Position numbers and translations under genes: made by a program. A DNA stretch of 64,000 nt from Halichondria panicea (lineage: Eukaryota; Porifera; Demospongiae; Suberitida; Halichondriidae): NCBI RefSeq assembly GCF_963675165.1, contig NC_087391.1, positions 5,860,126 through 5,924,125 of the forward strand, written 5' to 3'. Below, in pieces: positions 50,586 through 62,978 of the stretch (position 1 is the first letter of the stretch; the number at the start of each line of letters is the position of its first letter). Below the pieces are notes generated by a model that saw only the letters and a list, made by a program, of their open reading frames with translations, had not been told where the DNA came from and made no database searches.

Positions 50586-53237
50586 ATGTGGAGTGTGTGA
50601 GGAGTGTGTAATAAGTCAGTGTGCATGTACATGCAGGCATTACGCCATCATCGGGGTCAGGGTTCGAGGAGGTGGACCCAGACGACTGTGTCACGATGGT
50701 GCAGCTCTCTCTTCAGAAATGTCTTGAGAAAGAGGCACTTTGCAATGAGCTCTACCTACAGCTCATCAAGCAGACAACTGACCAACCAGACCCTAATGGA
50801 AGAATCAACATTCAGAACTGGCGTTGTCTATGTCTATTGGCCGGAGTGGTGGTACCTCGCAACAGAGCTATAGTCAACTATCTCCAGGCTCACTTGAGGC
50901 GCTGTGGTGTTGATGTAGCTACTGAAGAGGGGAAGTTTGCCCAGTTTGCCATGCAGGTACATTCTTAAATGTGTGTGTGTAATTATTGATTTGTGTATAT
51001 AGTGTATGAGTCGCACTCAAACAGCCAAGAACAGGAAGTACCCACCGTCCTATAGAGAAGTGCAGTGTGTCATCAGAAGGTAAGACTGTGTGTGTATCAT
51101 ATAGCTTGTGTGACCTCTTTGTATATAGACGTCCTATACACGAGCGCTTCTACTTTATGGATGGTCAGTTCCGAGCTATAGAGTTTGATGCATCAGCCAC
51201 GACACAAGAGGTAGGCTATATCCCCAAACAGCTTACCCTCCTCTCACGTACCCCCTCTCATGTGTCCCCCTCTCACGTACCCCCCTCTCACGTACCCCCT
51301 TTAATGTACCCCACTCTCATGTGTCCCCCTCTCACGTACCCCCTCTAATGTACCCCCTCTCATGTGTCCCCCTCTCACGTACCCCCTCTCACGTACCCCC
51401 TCTCATGTACCCCCCTCTCATGTGTCCCCCTCTCATGTACCCCCCTCTCACGTACCCCCTCTCATGTACCCCCCTCTCACGTGTCCCCCTCTCATGTACC
51501 CCCCTCTCACGTACCCCCTCTCATGTACCCCCCCTCTCACGTACCCCCCTCTCACGTGTCCCCCTCTCACGTACCCCCTCTCATGTGTCCCCCTCTCATG
51601 TACCCCCCTCTCACGTACCCCCTCTCACGTGTCCCCCTATCACGATACCCCCCTCTCACGTGTCCCCCTCTCACGTATCCCATCTCACGTACCCCCCTCT
51701 CATGTGTCCTCCTCTTACGTACCCCCCTCTCGTGTACCCCCCCTCTCACGTACCCCCCTCTCATGTGTCCCCCTCTCACGTACCCCCTCTCATGTGTCCC
51801 CCTCTCATGTGTCCCCCTCTCATGTGTCCCCCTCTCATGTGTCCCCCTCTCATGTACCCCCCTCTCACGTACCCCCTCTCATGTGTCCCCCTCTCACGTA
51901 CCCCCTCTCACGTAACCCCCTCTCATGTGTCCCCCTCTCATGTACCCCCCTCTCACGTACCCCCCTCTCACGTGTCCCCCTCTCACGTGTCCCCCTCTCA
52001 CGTACCCCCTCTCATGTGTCCCCCTCTCACGTGTCCCCCTCTCACGATACCCCCCTCTCACGTGTCCCCCTCTCACGTACCCCCTCTCATGTATCCCCCT
52101 CTCATGTGTCCTCCTCTTACGTACCCCCCTCTCGTGTACCCCCCCTCTCACGTACCCCCCTCTCTTGTATTGCGCCTAGGTGGTGGAGGTTGTCAAGGAT
52201 CGTGTTGGTCTCTTGCGTGGGGCACAAGGATTCTCATTGTTTGAAGTGTTTGGTCAATTGGAGAGGAACATGCTTGTCAATGAAAAGGTGGCAGACGCCA
52301 TGTTCAAGTGGGAGAAGTATGCACGAAGTACCAACTCCCCCAAGATACTCAAGCTTACATTCAAGGTACAGTGTTTCTATACCTGCACATACCTACCCTA
52401 GTGCACACTTGCAGAAACGGTTGTTTGTAAAACCCTTTGTGAACCCGAATGATCCTGTTGAAATGAACCTTGTTCTCCATCAAGCTATTGATGATGTAGT
52501 GAGTGATAGGTTCCCTGTGAGTGTGTCTGAAGCTGTGTATCTGGCTGCTTTGCGAGCACAAGTGGTCCTGGGGACAGTATCAGAGCAATCAAACCTTGTC
52601 GACTACACGTACGCAGATCACACTAGTGTACCTGTACATACTTCTCTTAATACACAGGACACTAATTGAGCGGAACATACCCAAGCACATGCGTGGGCGT
52701 GTGCGCCCTGAGGACATTGCTAGGAAACACAGGGAATATAGTGATCTGACAGAGAGTGATTGCAATGAAGCCTACATGAGCTTTGTGCGAACATGGCCCC
52801 TCTATGGATCCACCATATTTGATGTGTTACAAGGTTACACGACCACACTACCCAAGAACCTCTGGCTGGCTGTCAATCAAACTGGCATACACATACTCAA
52901 GCGACGAGATAAGGACTCTCTTGTTACCTATGAGTACAAGAACATTGTCAACTATAGGTAAGCAACTAATTGCCTTATAAGGTATACACTTATTATTGCC
53001 TGATTGTGTAGCCCTTCGCTCAAGAACTTGATGATTGTTACTGAAAGTTTGACTCGAGGCACTAAGTTTGTGTTCAACACTAGTCAGGTAAGAACGTACA
53101 TGTAGTAATTCCCAGTATGACTGTGTGTGTGCATGTGGTCTGTGCAGGCCTCCCAGATTGCCCACCTTATTCGTGACTACACACACCTCATTGTGGAAAA
53201 GCAGAGAAAAACTGGACCTGTAAATAAAAGATCATAA
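43835..53237 (+). CDS. Unconventional myosin with two MyTH4-FERM units (class XXII/VII-like)
   Basis: Starts [14 protein letters not shown] at 43835 and ends ...TGPVNKRS with TAA at 53235-53237; roughly 25 exons. Motor: [20 protein letters not shown]-loop [10 protein letters not shown] (about 44518), switch [10 protein letters not shown] (44822), switch [10 protein letters not shown] (45686), [17 protein letters not shown] (46341), RCLKPNN (46973). Three IQ motifs ([19 protein letters not shown] and two more, 47300-47480), then a charged helix (47490-47620). MyTH4 no. 1 starts near 47985 ([15 protein letters not shown]), FERM no. 1 follows (48660-50190), MyTH4 no. 2 (50200-50960) and FERM no. 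2 (51000-53230). No SH3 domain is seen between the units, unlike class VII and XV; this fits class XXII. Such motors act at tips of actin protrusions. The large repeat arrays sit in introns. Confidence 0.9.
44228..44365. repeat. Short tandem repeat ctaagcacac/ctaaacacac in a myosin intron
   Basis: About 14 copies of a 9-10 bp unit directly after a donor (GAG AAG|gtcagt). Confidence 0.9.
44652..44799. repeat. CCCACACACCAC-type minisatellite in a myosin intron
   Basis: Tandem units of ccacccactacccacacacc and variants between the EAFG and NAKTVRND exons. Confidence 0.9.
51228..52170. repeat. 940-bp array of cccc(c)tctca(c/t)gt(a/g)(c/t) units in a myosin intron
   Basis: About 60 copies of a 15-16 bp unit, with higher-order repeats (the block at about 51630-51770 closely resembles 52035-52175). 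It lies between exons ending ...DASATTQE and starting [10 protein letters not shown]. Open in several frames, so long Ser-His-Val-Pro ORFs here are artefacts. Confidence 0.95.
52973..52982. promoter_or_regulatory. Perfect CArG sequence in a late myosin intron
   Basis: CCTTATAAGG, identical to the one upstream of SRF. It could be chance, and position inside a 3' intron makes regulation uncertain. Confidence 0.25.
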
Positions 53238-54356
53238 CATTGTAACTATGAAGGCAGTAGCTGCCTTCAGTTGTAGTATTAATTTTGTGTCGACATGCCA
53301 TACACACAAGTAACGTTTATATCATGCCGCTTAGTTTTTTTGTTGTAATGAGGTCAAATTAATAAAACTGAATTATTTAATGCAAATAGTGTACCTATCA
53401 TTATATGTACTATAATATACTCCGGCCCCAGAGGATCGAGGTCCGACATGTGTGCATGCATGTGTGCACGAATCACGTTCAGTACATTGATGTCATTGCG
53501 GTCACGTGATACCATCCAGGCCAAATGCACTGAACCTAACTCTAACCCATCCAATGAAGAAACCGAATGCTGGAGAAACCTTACATTAATTGTCTGCCTA
53601 CCTTCAGGTACACACCACAAATTAACTTAATTTTAGTTGTCAGCATATGCGCATGTCATGACATAATTATCGATAGAGCACATGTCATTTGCAGCCACGA
53701 TCTAGGCAAAGAGAGATCGAGCAAGGCGCGCGAGGTGTGGTGTACTGCCGGCTGTCTCCTAATGTACGTCGGTAAACTTTTGGTGAGTGCTATAAAAAAT
53801 ATAGCTAGCAAGGTGGTAGTTGGATATTAATAATTATTATTTTTATAGTGACAGCCTTGTGTTAAGTCCTTATATTGTTCTCTCATGTCTTACTCACAGA
53901 TAACTACTCAACGCTGCACAGCACAGGATTCAGCATTCAATCACTCTCATAATTTTATTGTCATTTCATCTTTTATGGGGGACGCCCCACTCTTAATTTT
54001 TATCACTGAATGGCTGCTGACGTACGTATATATAAGAGCACTACAAGATACGACAGGAAAGGGTCAGTATAATAATTATGTAAGTGATGTAGTGTACTAT
54101 CTTCTGGTATTCAGCCCCTTTAATGAGCACAGGATTATATAGATCTCCAAGCCATTAGTTACATCACTATAATTATGCAATTATCTGCTGTATTTCATAT
54201 TGTAATGATTCATTGGGTACTGACTTTATATGGATGTATGGATGGTGCTATGATTCTTAGCCTTCCAGGCCGCAACATAGAATGCTGGCTTTCTGATCGA
54301 GGAGAAGATAATCTGTTATTGGCCGGGGATGGAGTGGATCTACCTCTGAGAGACAA
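53238..54356. other. Region without recognised gene, right of myosin
   Basis: Starts with the myosin 3' UTR (AATAAA at about 53361). An ORF around 54175-54486 (LPGRNIECWLSDRGEDNLLL in it) runs into the first 1.2-kb repeat unit; I do not recognise it. The phrase aatgctggagaaacctta at 53568-53585 recurs at the far side of the arrays. Confidence 0.5.
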
Positions 54357-57300
54357 AGGGCCAGTTATTGTATCATGTATGAATATTCTGTTGCTTGTAC
54401 ATTTCGTAGCATTATCAGTAATTGACTCTAGAGTAGCATCTTGTGCTTCATCACTCAATCTGCAGGCAGTGTATGTGATTTTCTGACAGGAAAGGCTACT
54501 CTAAACAGAGGGAGTCGGCCACACAAGGTATAGTCTAATAATTATTGTACGGTACTTAGATGATCTTCTCGGTTTTGGGTCAGATGCAATTGCCTTCAAT
54601 CACTATAGCCAGTTAAAACATTTCTTCTACTCTGGCTTAAGAAATTGTATTTTATTATTGTACCCAGCATTGACCTCTACTACCGTGTAGCGGGAAAGTT
54701 CGTTATTTGAGCCCTCGAGAAATGTTGTATAGTTGTTCACATTTCAATGCCAGGAAACCACAGCTTTGCATGGTGCGTGGGAGTGTCTTCCATTTATATT
54801 ACATGAAGTGTGAAGTGTGTTGTAAGTTTGTACAGAGAGGACTCCCATGGTGGCAATGATCTGATGATGGCTCCACTGCTCTGATGGACCAATGCAGGAG
54901 AAGTTATTCTGTATAATTATTACACTAAATTAATGTATGCCACTGTTTGGATCGGTTTCTGTTCTGCTCAGCTTCTTCCTCCAACTTGCTTACGCAGGCT
55001 AAGCTTATTCTTAATTAGTTCATTCTTAGTTCATTCCATAGTCTAGTATTATTGTCGGTTTGGTTGTTATGTTTTTCACCTGGTCATACGGAATCACTTC
55101 ATTAATTTTTATACAGTGCAGACCGCACCTCTATCCACACATTGTACCTGCACATCCTGTATATATGGGGCCACACCCCCACTCACTGTACTGATATGTG
55201 GTCACACCCCCATACATGGTAACCCTCTTGACCACACCTCCACCCATGCATTGTGTCGTACATGCTGTGTTTTTGTGTACAGTACACATCATCCGTGTCT
55301 TTATCCCCACACCTAGTCGGAGGGACAGCAAGTTCTACTAAGAGCCAGCATCACCAACTAACCAACACACTACAAAACCTACCTACTACCAGCTAGGACA
55401 GCACACCACCCGGGACAGACTCTACTATACCATGTAATACGCCTTTGTATTAACGATCATGATACAATTTGCTGCCCTCCCTCGCCCATGGATTGAATAA
55501 TTATGGACACTCGCAGGAGACTGACACACAATAATAGACACCAAAGGGCCAGTTACTGTATCATGTACGAATATTCTGTTGCTTGTACATTTCGTAACAT
55601 TATCAGTAATTGACTGTAGAGTAGCTCCCCTTTCTTCATCACTCAATGCAGGCAGTGTATGTGATTTTCTGACAGGAAAGGCTACTCTAAACAGGGAGTC
55701 GGCCACACAAGGTATAGTCTAATAATTATTGTACGGTACTTAGATGATCTTCTCTGTTTTGGGTCAGATGCAATTGCCTTCAATCACTAGCCAGTTTAAA
55801 ACATTTCTTCTACTCTTGGCTTAAGAAATTGTATTTTATTATTGTACCAGCATTAGGTAGTTAACTCCACTTATGCATTGACCTCTACTACTGTGTAGCG
55901 GGAAAGTTCATTATTTGAGCCCTCGAGAAATGTTGTATAGTTGTTCTCATTTCAATGCCAGGAAACCATAGCTTTGCATGGTGCGTGGGAGTGTCTTCCA
56001 TTTATATTACATGAAGTGTGAAGTGTGTTGTAAGTTTATACAGAGAGGACTCCCATGGTGGCAATGATCTGATGATGGCTCCACTGCTCTGATGGACCAA
56101 TGCAGGAGAAGTTATTCTGTATAATTATTACACTAAATTAATGTATGCCACTGTTTGGATCGGTTTCTGTTCTGCTCAGCTTCTTCCTCCAACCTGCTTA
56201 CGCAGGCTAAGCTTATTCTTAATTAGTTCATTCTTAGTTCATTCTATAGTCTATATTATTGTCGGTTTGGTTGTTATGTTTTTCACCTGGTCATACGGAA
56301 TCACTTCATTAATTTTTATACAGTGCAGACCACACCTCTATCCACACATTGTACCTGCACATCCTGTATATATGGGGCCACACCCCCACTCACTGTACTG
56401 ATATGTGGTCACACCCCCATACATGGTAACCCTCTTGACCACACCCCAATCCTATGCTGTGTTTTTGTGTACAGTACACACATCATCCGTGTCTTTATCC
56501 CCACACCTAGTCGGAGGGAGCAGCAAGTTCTACTAAGAGCCAGCATCACCCACTAACCAACACTCTACAAGACCTACCTACTACCAGCTAGGACAGCACA
56601 CCACCCGGGACAGACTCTACTATACCCATGTAATACGCCTTTGTATTACGATCATGATACAATTTGCTGCCCTCCCTCGCCAATGGATTGAATAATTATG
56701 GACACTCGCAGGACAACTAAGAGACTGACACACAATAATAGACACCAAAGGTCCAGTTACTGTATCATGTACGAATATTCTGTTGCTTGTACATTTCGTA
56801 ACATTATCAGTAATTGACTGTAGAGTAGCATCTTGAGCTCCCCTTTCTTCATCACTCAATCTGCAGGCAGTGTATGTGATTTTCTGACAGGAAAGGCTAC
56901 TCTAAACAAAGGGAGTCGGCCACACAAGGTATAGTCTGATAATTATTGTACGGTACCTTCTCTGTTTTGGGTCAGATGCAATTGCCTTCAATCACTAGCC
57001 AGTTTAAAACATTTCTTCTACTCTTGGCTTAAGAAATTGTATTTTATTATTGTACCAGCATTAGGTAGTTAACTCCACTTATGCATTGACCTCTACTACT
57101 GTGTAGCGGGAAAGTTCATTATTTGAGCCCTCGAGAAATGTTGTATAGTTGTTCTCATTTCAATGCCAGGAAACCATAGCTTTGCATGGTGCGTGGGAGT
57201 GTCTTCCATTTATATTACATGAAGTGTGAAGTGTGTTGTAAGTTTATACAGAGAGGACTCCCATGGTGGCAATGATCTGATGATGGCTCCACTGCTCTGA

Positions 57301-57960
57301 TGGACCAATGCAGGAGAAGTTATTCTGTATAATTATTACACTAAATTAATGTATGCCACTGTTTGGATCGGTTTCTGTTCTGCTCAGCTTCTTCCTCCAA
57401 CTTGCTTACGCAGGCTAAGCTTATTCTTAGTTCATTCTTAGTTCATTCTATAGTCTAGTATATTGTCGGTTTGGTTGTTTTATGTTTTTCACCTGGTCAT
57501 ACGGAATCACTTCATTATTATCAGTGCAGACCACACCTCTATCCACACACATTGTACCTGCACATCCTGTATATATGGGGCCACACCCCCACTCACTGTA
57601 CTGATATGTGGTCACACCCCCATACATGGTAACCCTCTTGACCACACCTCCACCCATGCATTGTGTCGTACATGCTGTGTTTTTGTGTACAGTACACACA
57701 TCATCCGTGTCTTTATCCCCACACCTAGTCGGAGGGAGCAGCAAGTTCTACTAAGAGCCAGCATCACCAACTAACCAACACTACAAGACCTACCTACTAC
57801 CAGCTAGGACAGCACACCACCCGGGACAGACTCTACTATACCATGTAATACGCCTTTTTATTACGATCATGATACAATTTGCTGCCCTCCCTTGCCCATG
57901 GATTGAATAATTATGGACACTCGCAGGACAACTAAGAGACTGACACACAATAATAGACAC
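54357..57960. repeat. Tandem array of three units of about 1.2 kb
   Basis: Units are approximately 54357-55544, 55545-56748 and 56749-57960, judged by recurrence of gacaggaaaggctactctaa (54485, 55671, 56886), tagcgggaaagttc and ccacaccccc(a)ctcactgt. They differ by small indels and point changes. Short ORFs do not keep a common long frame. No transposase or other known domain is visible. Confidence 0.93.
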
Positions 57961-58179
57961 CTAACTGCATTTTTGCCATTAATATAATAAAAATAATTTT
58001 GCCATTAATTAATCATTAATTATAGCGGAATCATGCATGCCTGCATGATAGTAGTCTCATGAATGAGTCGTCCTTTGTCCCACATGCATGCCTGCATATG
58101 ATATAGTAGTCTCATGAATGAGTCGCCCTTTGTCCCAAAGAATAGCCCCGCCCACTTACTATGAGTGCTGCGCTTTAAA
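57961..58179. other. Spacer between the two arrays, with a 50-bp direct repeat
   Basis: AT-rich, then two copies of catgcatgcctgcat...tagtctcatgaatgagtcg(t/c)cctttgtccca starting near 58032 and 58083. No gene is seen. Confidence 0.7.
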
Positions 58180-58437
58180 TATGCTTGTAGCTGTGTACGT
58201 GTATGGCAGCATGATGGCTACTCTATCCCTCTCTCTGCAACGGAGGGAGTACCACCATACAATGGACCAACCAACCACTCCATTATCCTGCCACTTGAAC
58301 AGGAGGAGAGAGTGCTACCTATTCCAGTGGGTAAGTTACTGTGTGTTAATATTATTATTAAATAGCTTTGAGCTTGTGTGCATGGATTATCTTTGTATCT
58401 AGGTTAGTACTGATTAGAGCGTTGTACAGTTGGGATC

Positions 58438-58695
58438 ATGCCTCAGGGTGATGTAGAGCCTGTGCTAGGCCCTGCCTTAGGGACTAGCTGTGACTCTGTT
58501 GACCTGTTGTATGATCAGCAAGTCGAGCGTCTTGAGCGATCCTTACCTTTGGGAAAACTTGACAGTATAGCCTCTGTTCGATTTCTAGATTCCTTGTTTT
58601 TGGGATTCTGCCATCGCGTTGCGGTATCGGTAGCCCTGAAGGCATGGGATTTAGAAATCGGAACAGAGCAATACTGCCCAGTGGGGGCGCAATGA
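58438..58695 (+). CDS. Unrecognised 85-residue ORF, unit 1 of the 0.7-kb array (opposite strand)
   Basis: Begins MPQGDVEPVLGPALGTSCDS and ends IGTEQYCPVGAQ. Also open in units two, three and six (59148-59405, 59842-60099, 61986-62243). In units four and five a CGA codon has become TGA. It overlaps the minus-strand ORF, so at most one of the two is likely to be a real gene. Confidence 0.2.
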   Translation: MPQGDVEPVLGPALGTSCDSVDLLYDQQVERLERSLPLGKLDSIASVRFLDSLFLGFCHRVAVSVALKAWDLEIGTEQYCPVGAQ

Positions 58696-58805
58696 TACTT
58701 AATGGTGATTGGACAGGAATGATGCAGAATAGCTACGTTGTCATGACCCGATCGTACCGAGCATGCCACATGTCCTGGCACAGGTTCTATGTTGTTCTGA
58801 GACAT
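58515..58805 (-). CDS. Unrecognised 96-residue ORF, unit 1 of the 0.7-kb array
   Basis: Begins MSQNNIEPVPGHVACSVRSG and ends KGKDRSRRSTC. Equivalent ORFs of exactly the same length are open at 59225-59515, 59919-60209, 60637-60927, 61348-61638 and 62063-62353. They differ at about ten positions (for example HHS/LHS/FHS/PHS, SHAF/SPAF). The minus-strand frame stays open in units four and five, where the opposite frame has a stop. Whether it is translated is unknown; it is a candidate only. Confidence 0.25.
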   Translation of the reverse strand: MSQNNIEPVPGHVACSVRSGHDNVAILHHSCPITIKYHCAPTGQYCSVPISKSHAFRATDTATRWQNPKNKESRNRTEAILSSFPKGKDRSRRSTC

Positions 58806-61800
58806 GATACCTAACTGTTTACTGTTTACCTTGTTCTGTACTCTCTAGGGGTGTACAGTAATTAGGGTGGTACAACCACCAAGGCGAGTGTATGCTGTGT
58901 GGTGTATGGGTGACTATTCTATCCCTCTCTCTCTCTTCATGTGCAACGGAGGGAGTACCACCATAGAATGGACCAACCAACCACTCCATCATCCTGCCAC
59001 TTGAACAGGAGGAGACCTCCTACCTATTCCAGTGGGTAAGTTACTGTGTGTTAATTATAAAATAACTTTGAGCTTGTGTGCATGGCAGGTGGCCCATTAT
59101 CTTTGTATCTAGGTTAGTACTGATTAGAGCTTTGTACAGTTGGGATCATGCCTCAGAGTGATGTAGAGCCTGTGCTAGGCCCTGCCTTAGGGACTAGCTG
59201 TGACCCTGTTGACCTGTTGTATGATCAGCAAGTCGAGCGTCTTGAGCGATCCTTACCTTTGGGAAAACTTGACAGTATAGCCTCTGTTCGATTTCTAGAT
59301 TCCTTGCTTTTGGGATCCTGCCATCGCGTTGCGGTATCGGTAGCCCTGAAGGCATGGGATTTAGAAATCGGAACAGAGCAATACTGCCCAGTGGGGGCGC
59401 AATGACACTTACTGGTGATTGGACAGGAATGATGCAGAATAGCTACGTTGTCATGACCCGATCGTACCGAGCATGCCACATGTCCTGGCACAGATTCTAT
59501 GTTGTTCTGAGACATGATACCTAACTGTTCACTGTTTACCTTGTTCTGTACTCTCTAGGGGTGTACAGTAAGTAATTAGGGTGTATGCTGTGCTTATGCT
59601 TGTAGCTGTGTGGTGTATGGGTGACTATTCTATCCCTCTCTCTCTCTTCATGTGCAACGGAGGTAGTACCACCATAGAATGGACCAACCAACCACTCCAT
59701 CATCCTGCCACTTGAACAGGAGGAGACCTCCTACCTATTCCAGTGGGTAAGTTACTGTGTGTTAATTATAAAATAATGGCAGGTGGCCCATTATCTTTGT
59801 ATCTATGTTAGTACTGATTAGAGCTTTGTACAGTTGGGATCATGCCTCAGGGTGATATAGAGCCTGTGCTAGGCCCTGCCTTAGGGACTAGCTGTGACCC
59901 TGTTGACCTGTTGTATGATCAGCAAGTCGAGCGTCTTGAGCGATCCTTACCTTTGGGAAAACTTGACAGTATAGCCTCTGTTCGATTTCTAGATTCCTTG
60001 CTTTTGGGATCCTGCCATCGCGTTGCGGTATCGGTAGCCCTGAAGGCAGGGGATTTAGAAATCGGAACAGAGCAATACTGCCCAGTGGGGGCGCAATGAC
60101 ACTTACTGGTGATTGGACAGGAATGAAGCAGATTAGCTACGTTGTCATGACCCGATCGTACCGAGCATGCCACATGTCCTGGCACAGGTTTTATATTGTT
60201 CTGAGACATGATACCTAACTGTTTACTGTTTACCTTGTTCTGTACTCTCTAGGGGTGTACAGTAATTAGGGTGGTACGAGTGTATGCTGTGCTTATGCTT
60301 GTAGCTGTGTGGTGTATGGGTGACTATTCTATCCCTCTCTCTCTCTCTTCATTTGCAACGGAGGGAGTACCACCATAGAATGGACCAACCAACCACTCCA
60401 TCATCCTGCCACTTGAACAGGAGGAGACCTCCATTGAGTGCTACCTATTCCAGTGGGTAAGGTTAATTATAAAATAACTTTGAGCTTGTGTGCATGGCAG
60501 GTGGCCCATTATCTTTGTATCTAGGTTAGTACTGATTAGAGCTTTGTACAGTTGGGATCATGCCTCAGGGTGGTGTAGAACCTGTGCTAGGCCCTGCCTT
60601 AGGGACTAGCTGTGACCCTGTTGACCTGTTGTATGATCAGCAAGTCGAGCGTCTTGAGCGATCCTTACCTTTGGGAATACTTGACAGTATAGCCTCTGTT
60701 TGATTTCTAGATTCCTTGCTTTTGGGATCCTGCCATCGCGTTGCGGTATCGGTAGCCCTGAAGGCAGGGGATTTAGAAATCGGAACAGAGCAATACTGCC
60801 CAGTGGGGGCGCAATGACACTTACTGGTGATTGGACAGGAATGAAACAGAATAGCTACGTTGTCATGACCCGATCGTACCGAGCATGCCACATGTCCTGG
60901 CACAGGATTTATATTGTTCTGAGACATGATACCTAACTGTTTACTGTTTACCTTGTTCTGTACTGGTGTACAGTAATTAGGGTGGTACGAGTGTATGCTG
61001 TGCTTATGCTTGTAGCTGTGTGGTGTATGGGTGACTATTCTATCCCTCTCTCTCTCTCTTCATGTGCAACGGAGGGAGTACCACCATAGAATGGACCAAC
61101 CAACCACTCCATCATCCTGCCACTTGAACAGGAGGAGACCTCCATTGAGTGCTACCTATTCCAGTGGGTAAGGTTAATTATAAAATAACTTTGAGCTTGT
61201 GTGCATGGCAGGTGGCCCATTATCTTTGTATCTAGGTTAGTACTGATTAGAGCTTTGTACAGTTGGGATCATGCCTCAGGGTGATGTAGAACCTGTGCTA
61301 GGCCCTGCCTTAGGGACTAGCTGTGACCCTGTTGACCTGTTGTATGATCAGCAAGTCGAGCGTCTTGAGCGATCCTTACCTTTGGGAATACTTGACAGTA
61401 TAGCCTCTGTTTGATTTCTAGATTCCTTGCTTTTGGGATCCTGCCATCGCGTTGCGGTATCGGTAGCCCTGAAGGCAGGGGATTTAGAAATCGGAACAGA
61501 GCAATACTGCCCAGTGGGGGCGCAATGACACTTACTGGTGATTGGACAGGAATGAAACAGAATAGCTACGTTGTCATGACCCGATCGTACCGAGCATGCC
61601 ACATGTCCTGGCACAGGATTTATATTGTTCTGAGACATGATACCTAACTGTTTACTGTTTACCTTGTTCTGTACTGGTGTACAGTAATTAGGGTGGTACG
61701 AGTGTATGCTGTGCTTATGCTTGTAGCTGTGTGGTGTATGGGTGACTATTCTATCCCTCTCTCTCTCTCTTCATGTGCAACGGAGGGAGTACCACATAGA

Positions 61801-62978
61801 ATGGACCAACCAACCACTCCATCATCCTGCCACTTGAACAGGAGGAGACCTCCATTGACTATTCCAGTGGGTAAGGTTAATTATAAAATAACTTTGAGCT
61901 TGTGTGCATGGCAGGTGGCCCATTATCTTTGTATCTAGGTTTGTATCTAGGTTAGTACTGATTAGAGCTTTGTACAGTTGGGATCATGCCTCAGGGTGAT
62001 GTAGAGCCTGTGCTAGGCCCTGCCTTAGGGACTAGCTGTGACCCTGTTGACCTGTTGTATGATCAGCAAGTCAAGCGTCTTGAGCGATCCTTACCTTTGG
62101 GAAAACTTGACAGTATAGCCTCTGTTCGATTTCTAGATTCCTTGCTTTTGGGATCCTGCCATCGCGTTGCGGTATCGGTAGCCCTGAAGGCATGGGATTT
62201 AGAAATCGGAACAGAGCAATACTGCCCAGTGGGGGCGCAATGACACTTACTGGTGATTGGACAGGAATGAGGCAGAATAGCTACGTTGTCATGACCCGAT
62301 CGTACCGAGCATGCCACATGTCCTGGCACAGGTTCTATATTGTTCTGAGACATGATACCTAACTGTTTACTGTTTACCTTGTTCTGTACTCTCTAGGGGT
62401 GTACAGTAATTAGGGTGGTACAACCAAGGCGAGTGTATGCTGTGCTTATGCTTGTAACTGTGTGGTGTATGGGTGACTATTCTATCCCTCTCTCTCTCTT
62501 CATGTGCATGCAACGGAGGGAGTACCACCATACAATGGATCAACCAACCACTCCATCATCTGAACAGGAGGAAACCTCCATTGAGTGCTACCTATTCCAG
62601 TGGGTAAGTTACTGTGTGTTAATTATAAAATAGCTTTGAGCTTGTGTGCATGGCAGGTGGCCCATTATCTTTGTATCTAGGTTAGTACTGATTAGAGCTT
62701 TGTACAGTTGGGATCATGCCTCAGGGTGATGTAGAGCCTGTGCTAGGCCCTGCCTTAGGGACTAGCTGTGACCCTGGGATTTATAAATCGGAACAGAGGG
62801 CGCAATGACACTTACTGGTGATTGGACAGCAGAATAGCTACATGATCGTACCGAGCATGCCACATGTCCTTCTATGTTGTTCTGAGACATGATACCTTAC
62901 TGTTCACTGTTTACCTTGTTCTGTACTCTCTAGGGGTGTACAGTAATTAGGGTGGAACAACCAAAGCGAGTGTATGCT

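Larger units (their letters stand above)
58180..62978. repeat. Tandem array of seven units of about 0.7 kb with conserved ORFs
   Basis: The phrase ttgggatcatgcctcag recurs at about 58433, 59143, 59837, 60555, 61266, 61980 and 62710. The seventh unit has lost several hundred bases in its middle. Units four and five are nearly identical, so they come from a recent duplication or conversion. Each unit has a GT donor-like site (ccagtgggtaag), an 85-codon plus-strand ORF and a 96-codon minus-strand ORF over the same bases. No known domain is recognised. Confidence 0.93.

Noticed and set aside
51228-52670. ORF of 435 residues rich in Pro-Ser-His-Val
   Set aside because: Most of it translates the intronic array; only its end overlaps true myosin exons.
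53448-54142. Several ORFs of 60-87 codons right of the myosin gene
   Set aside because: No recognisable domain, no codon or splice pattern, and AT-rich composition like intergenic sequence.
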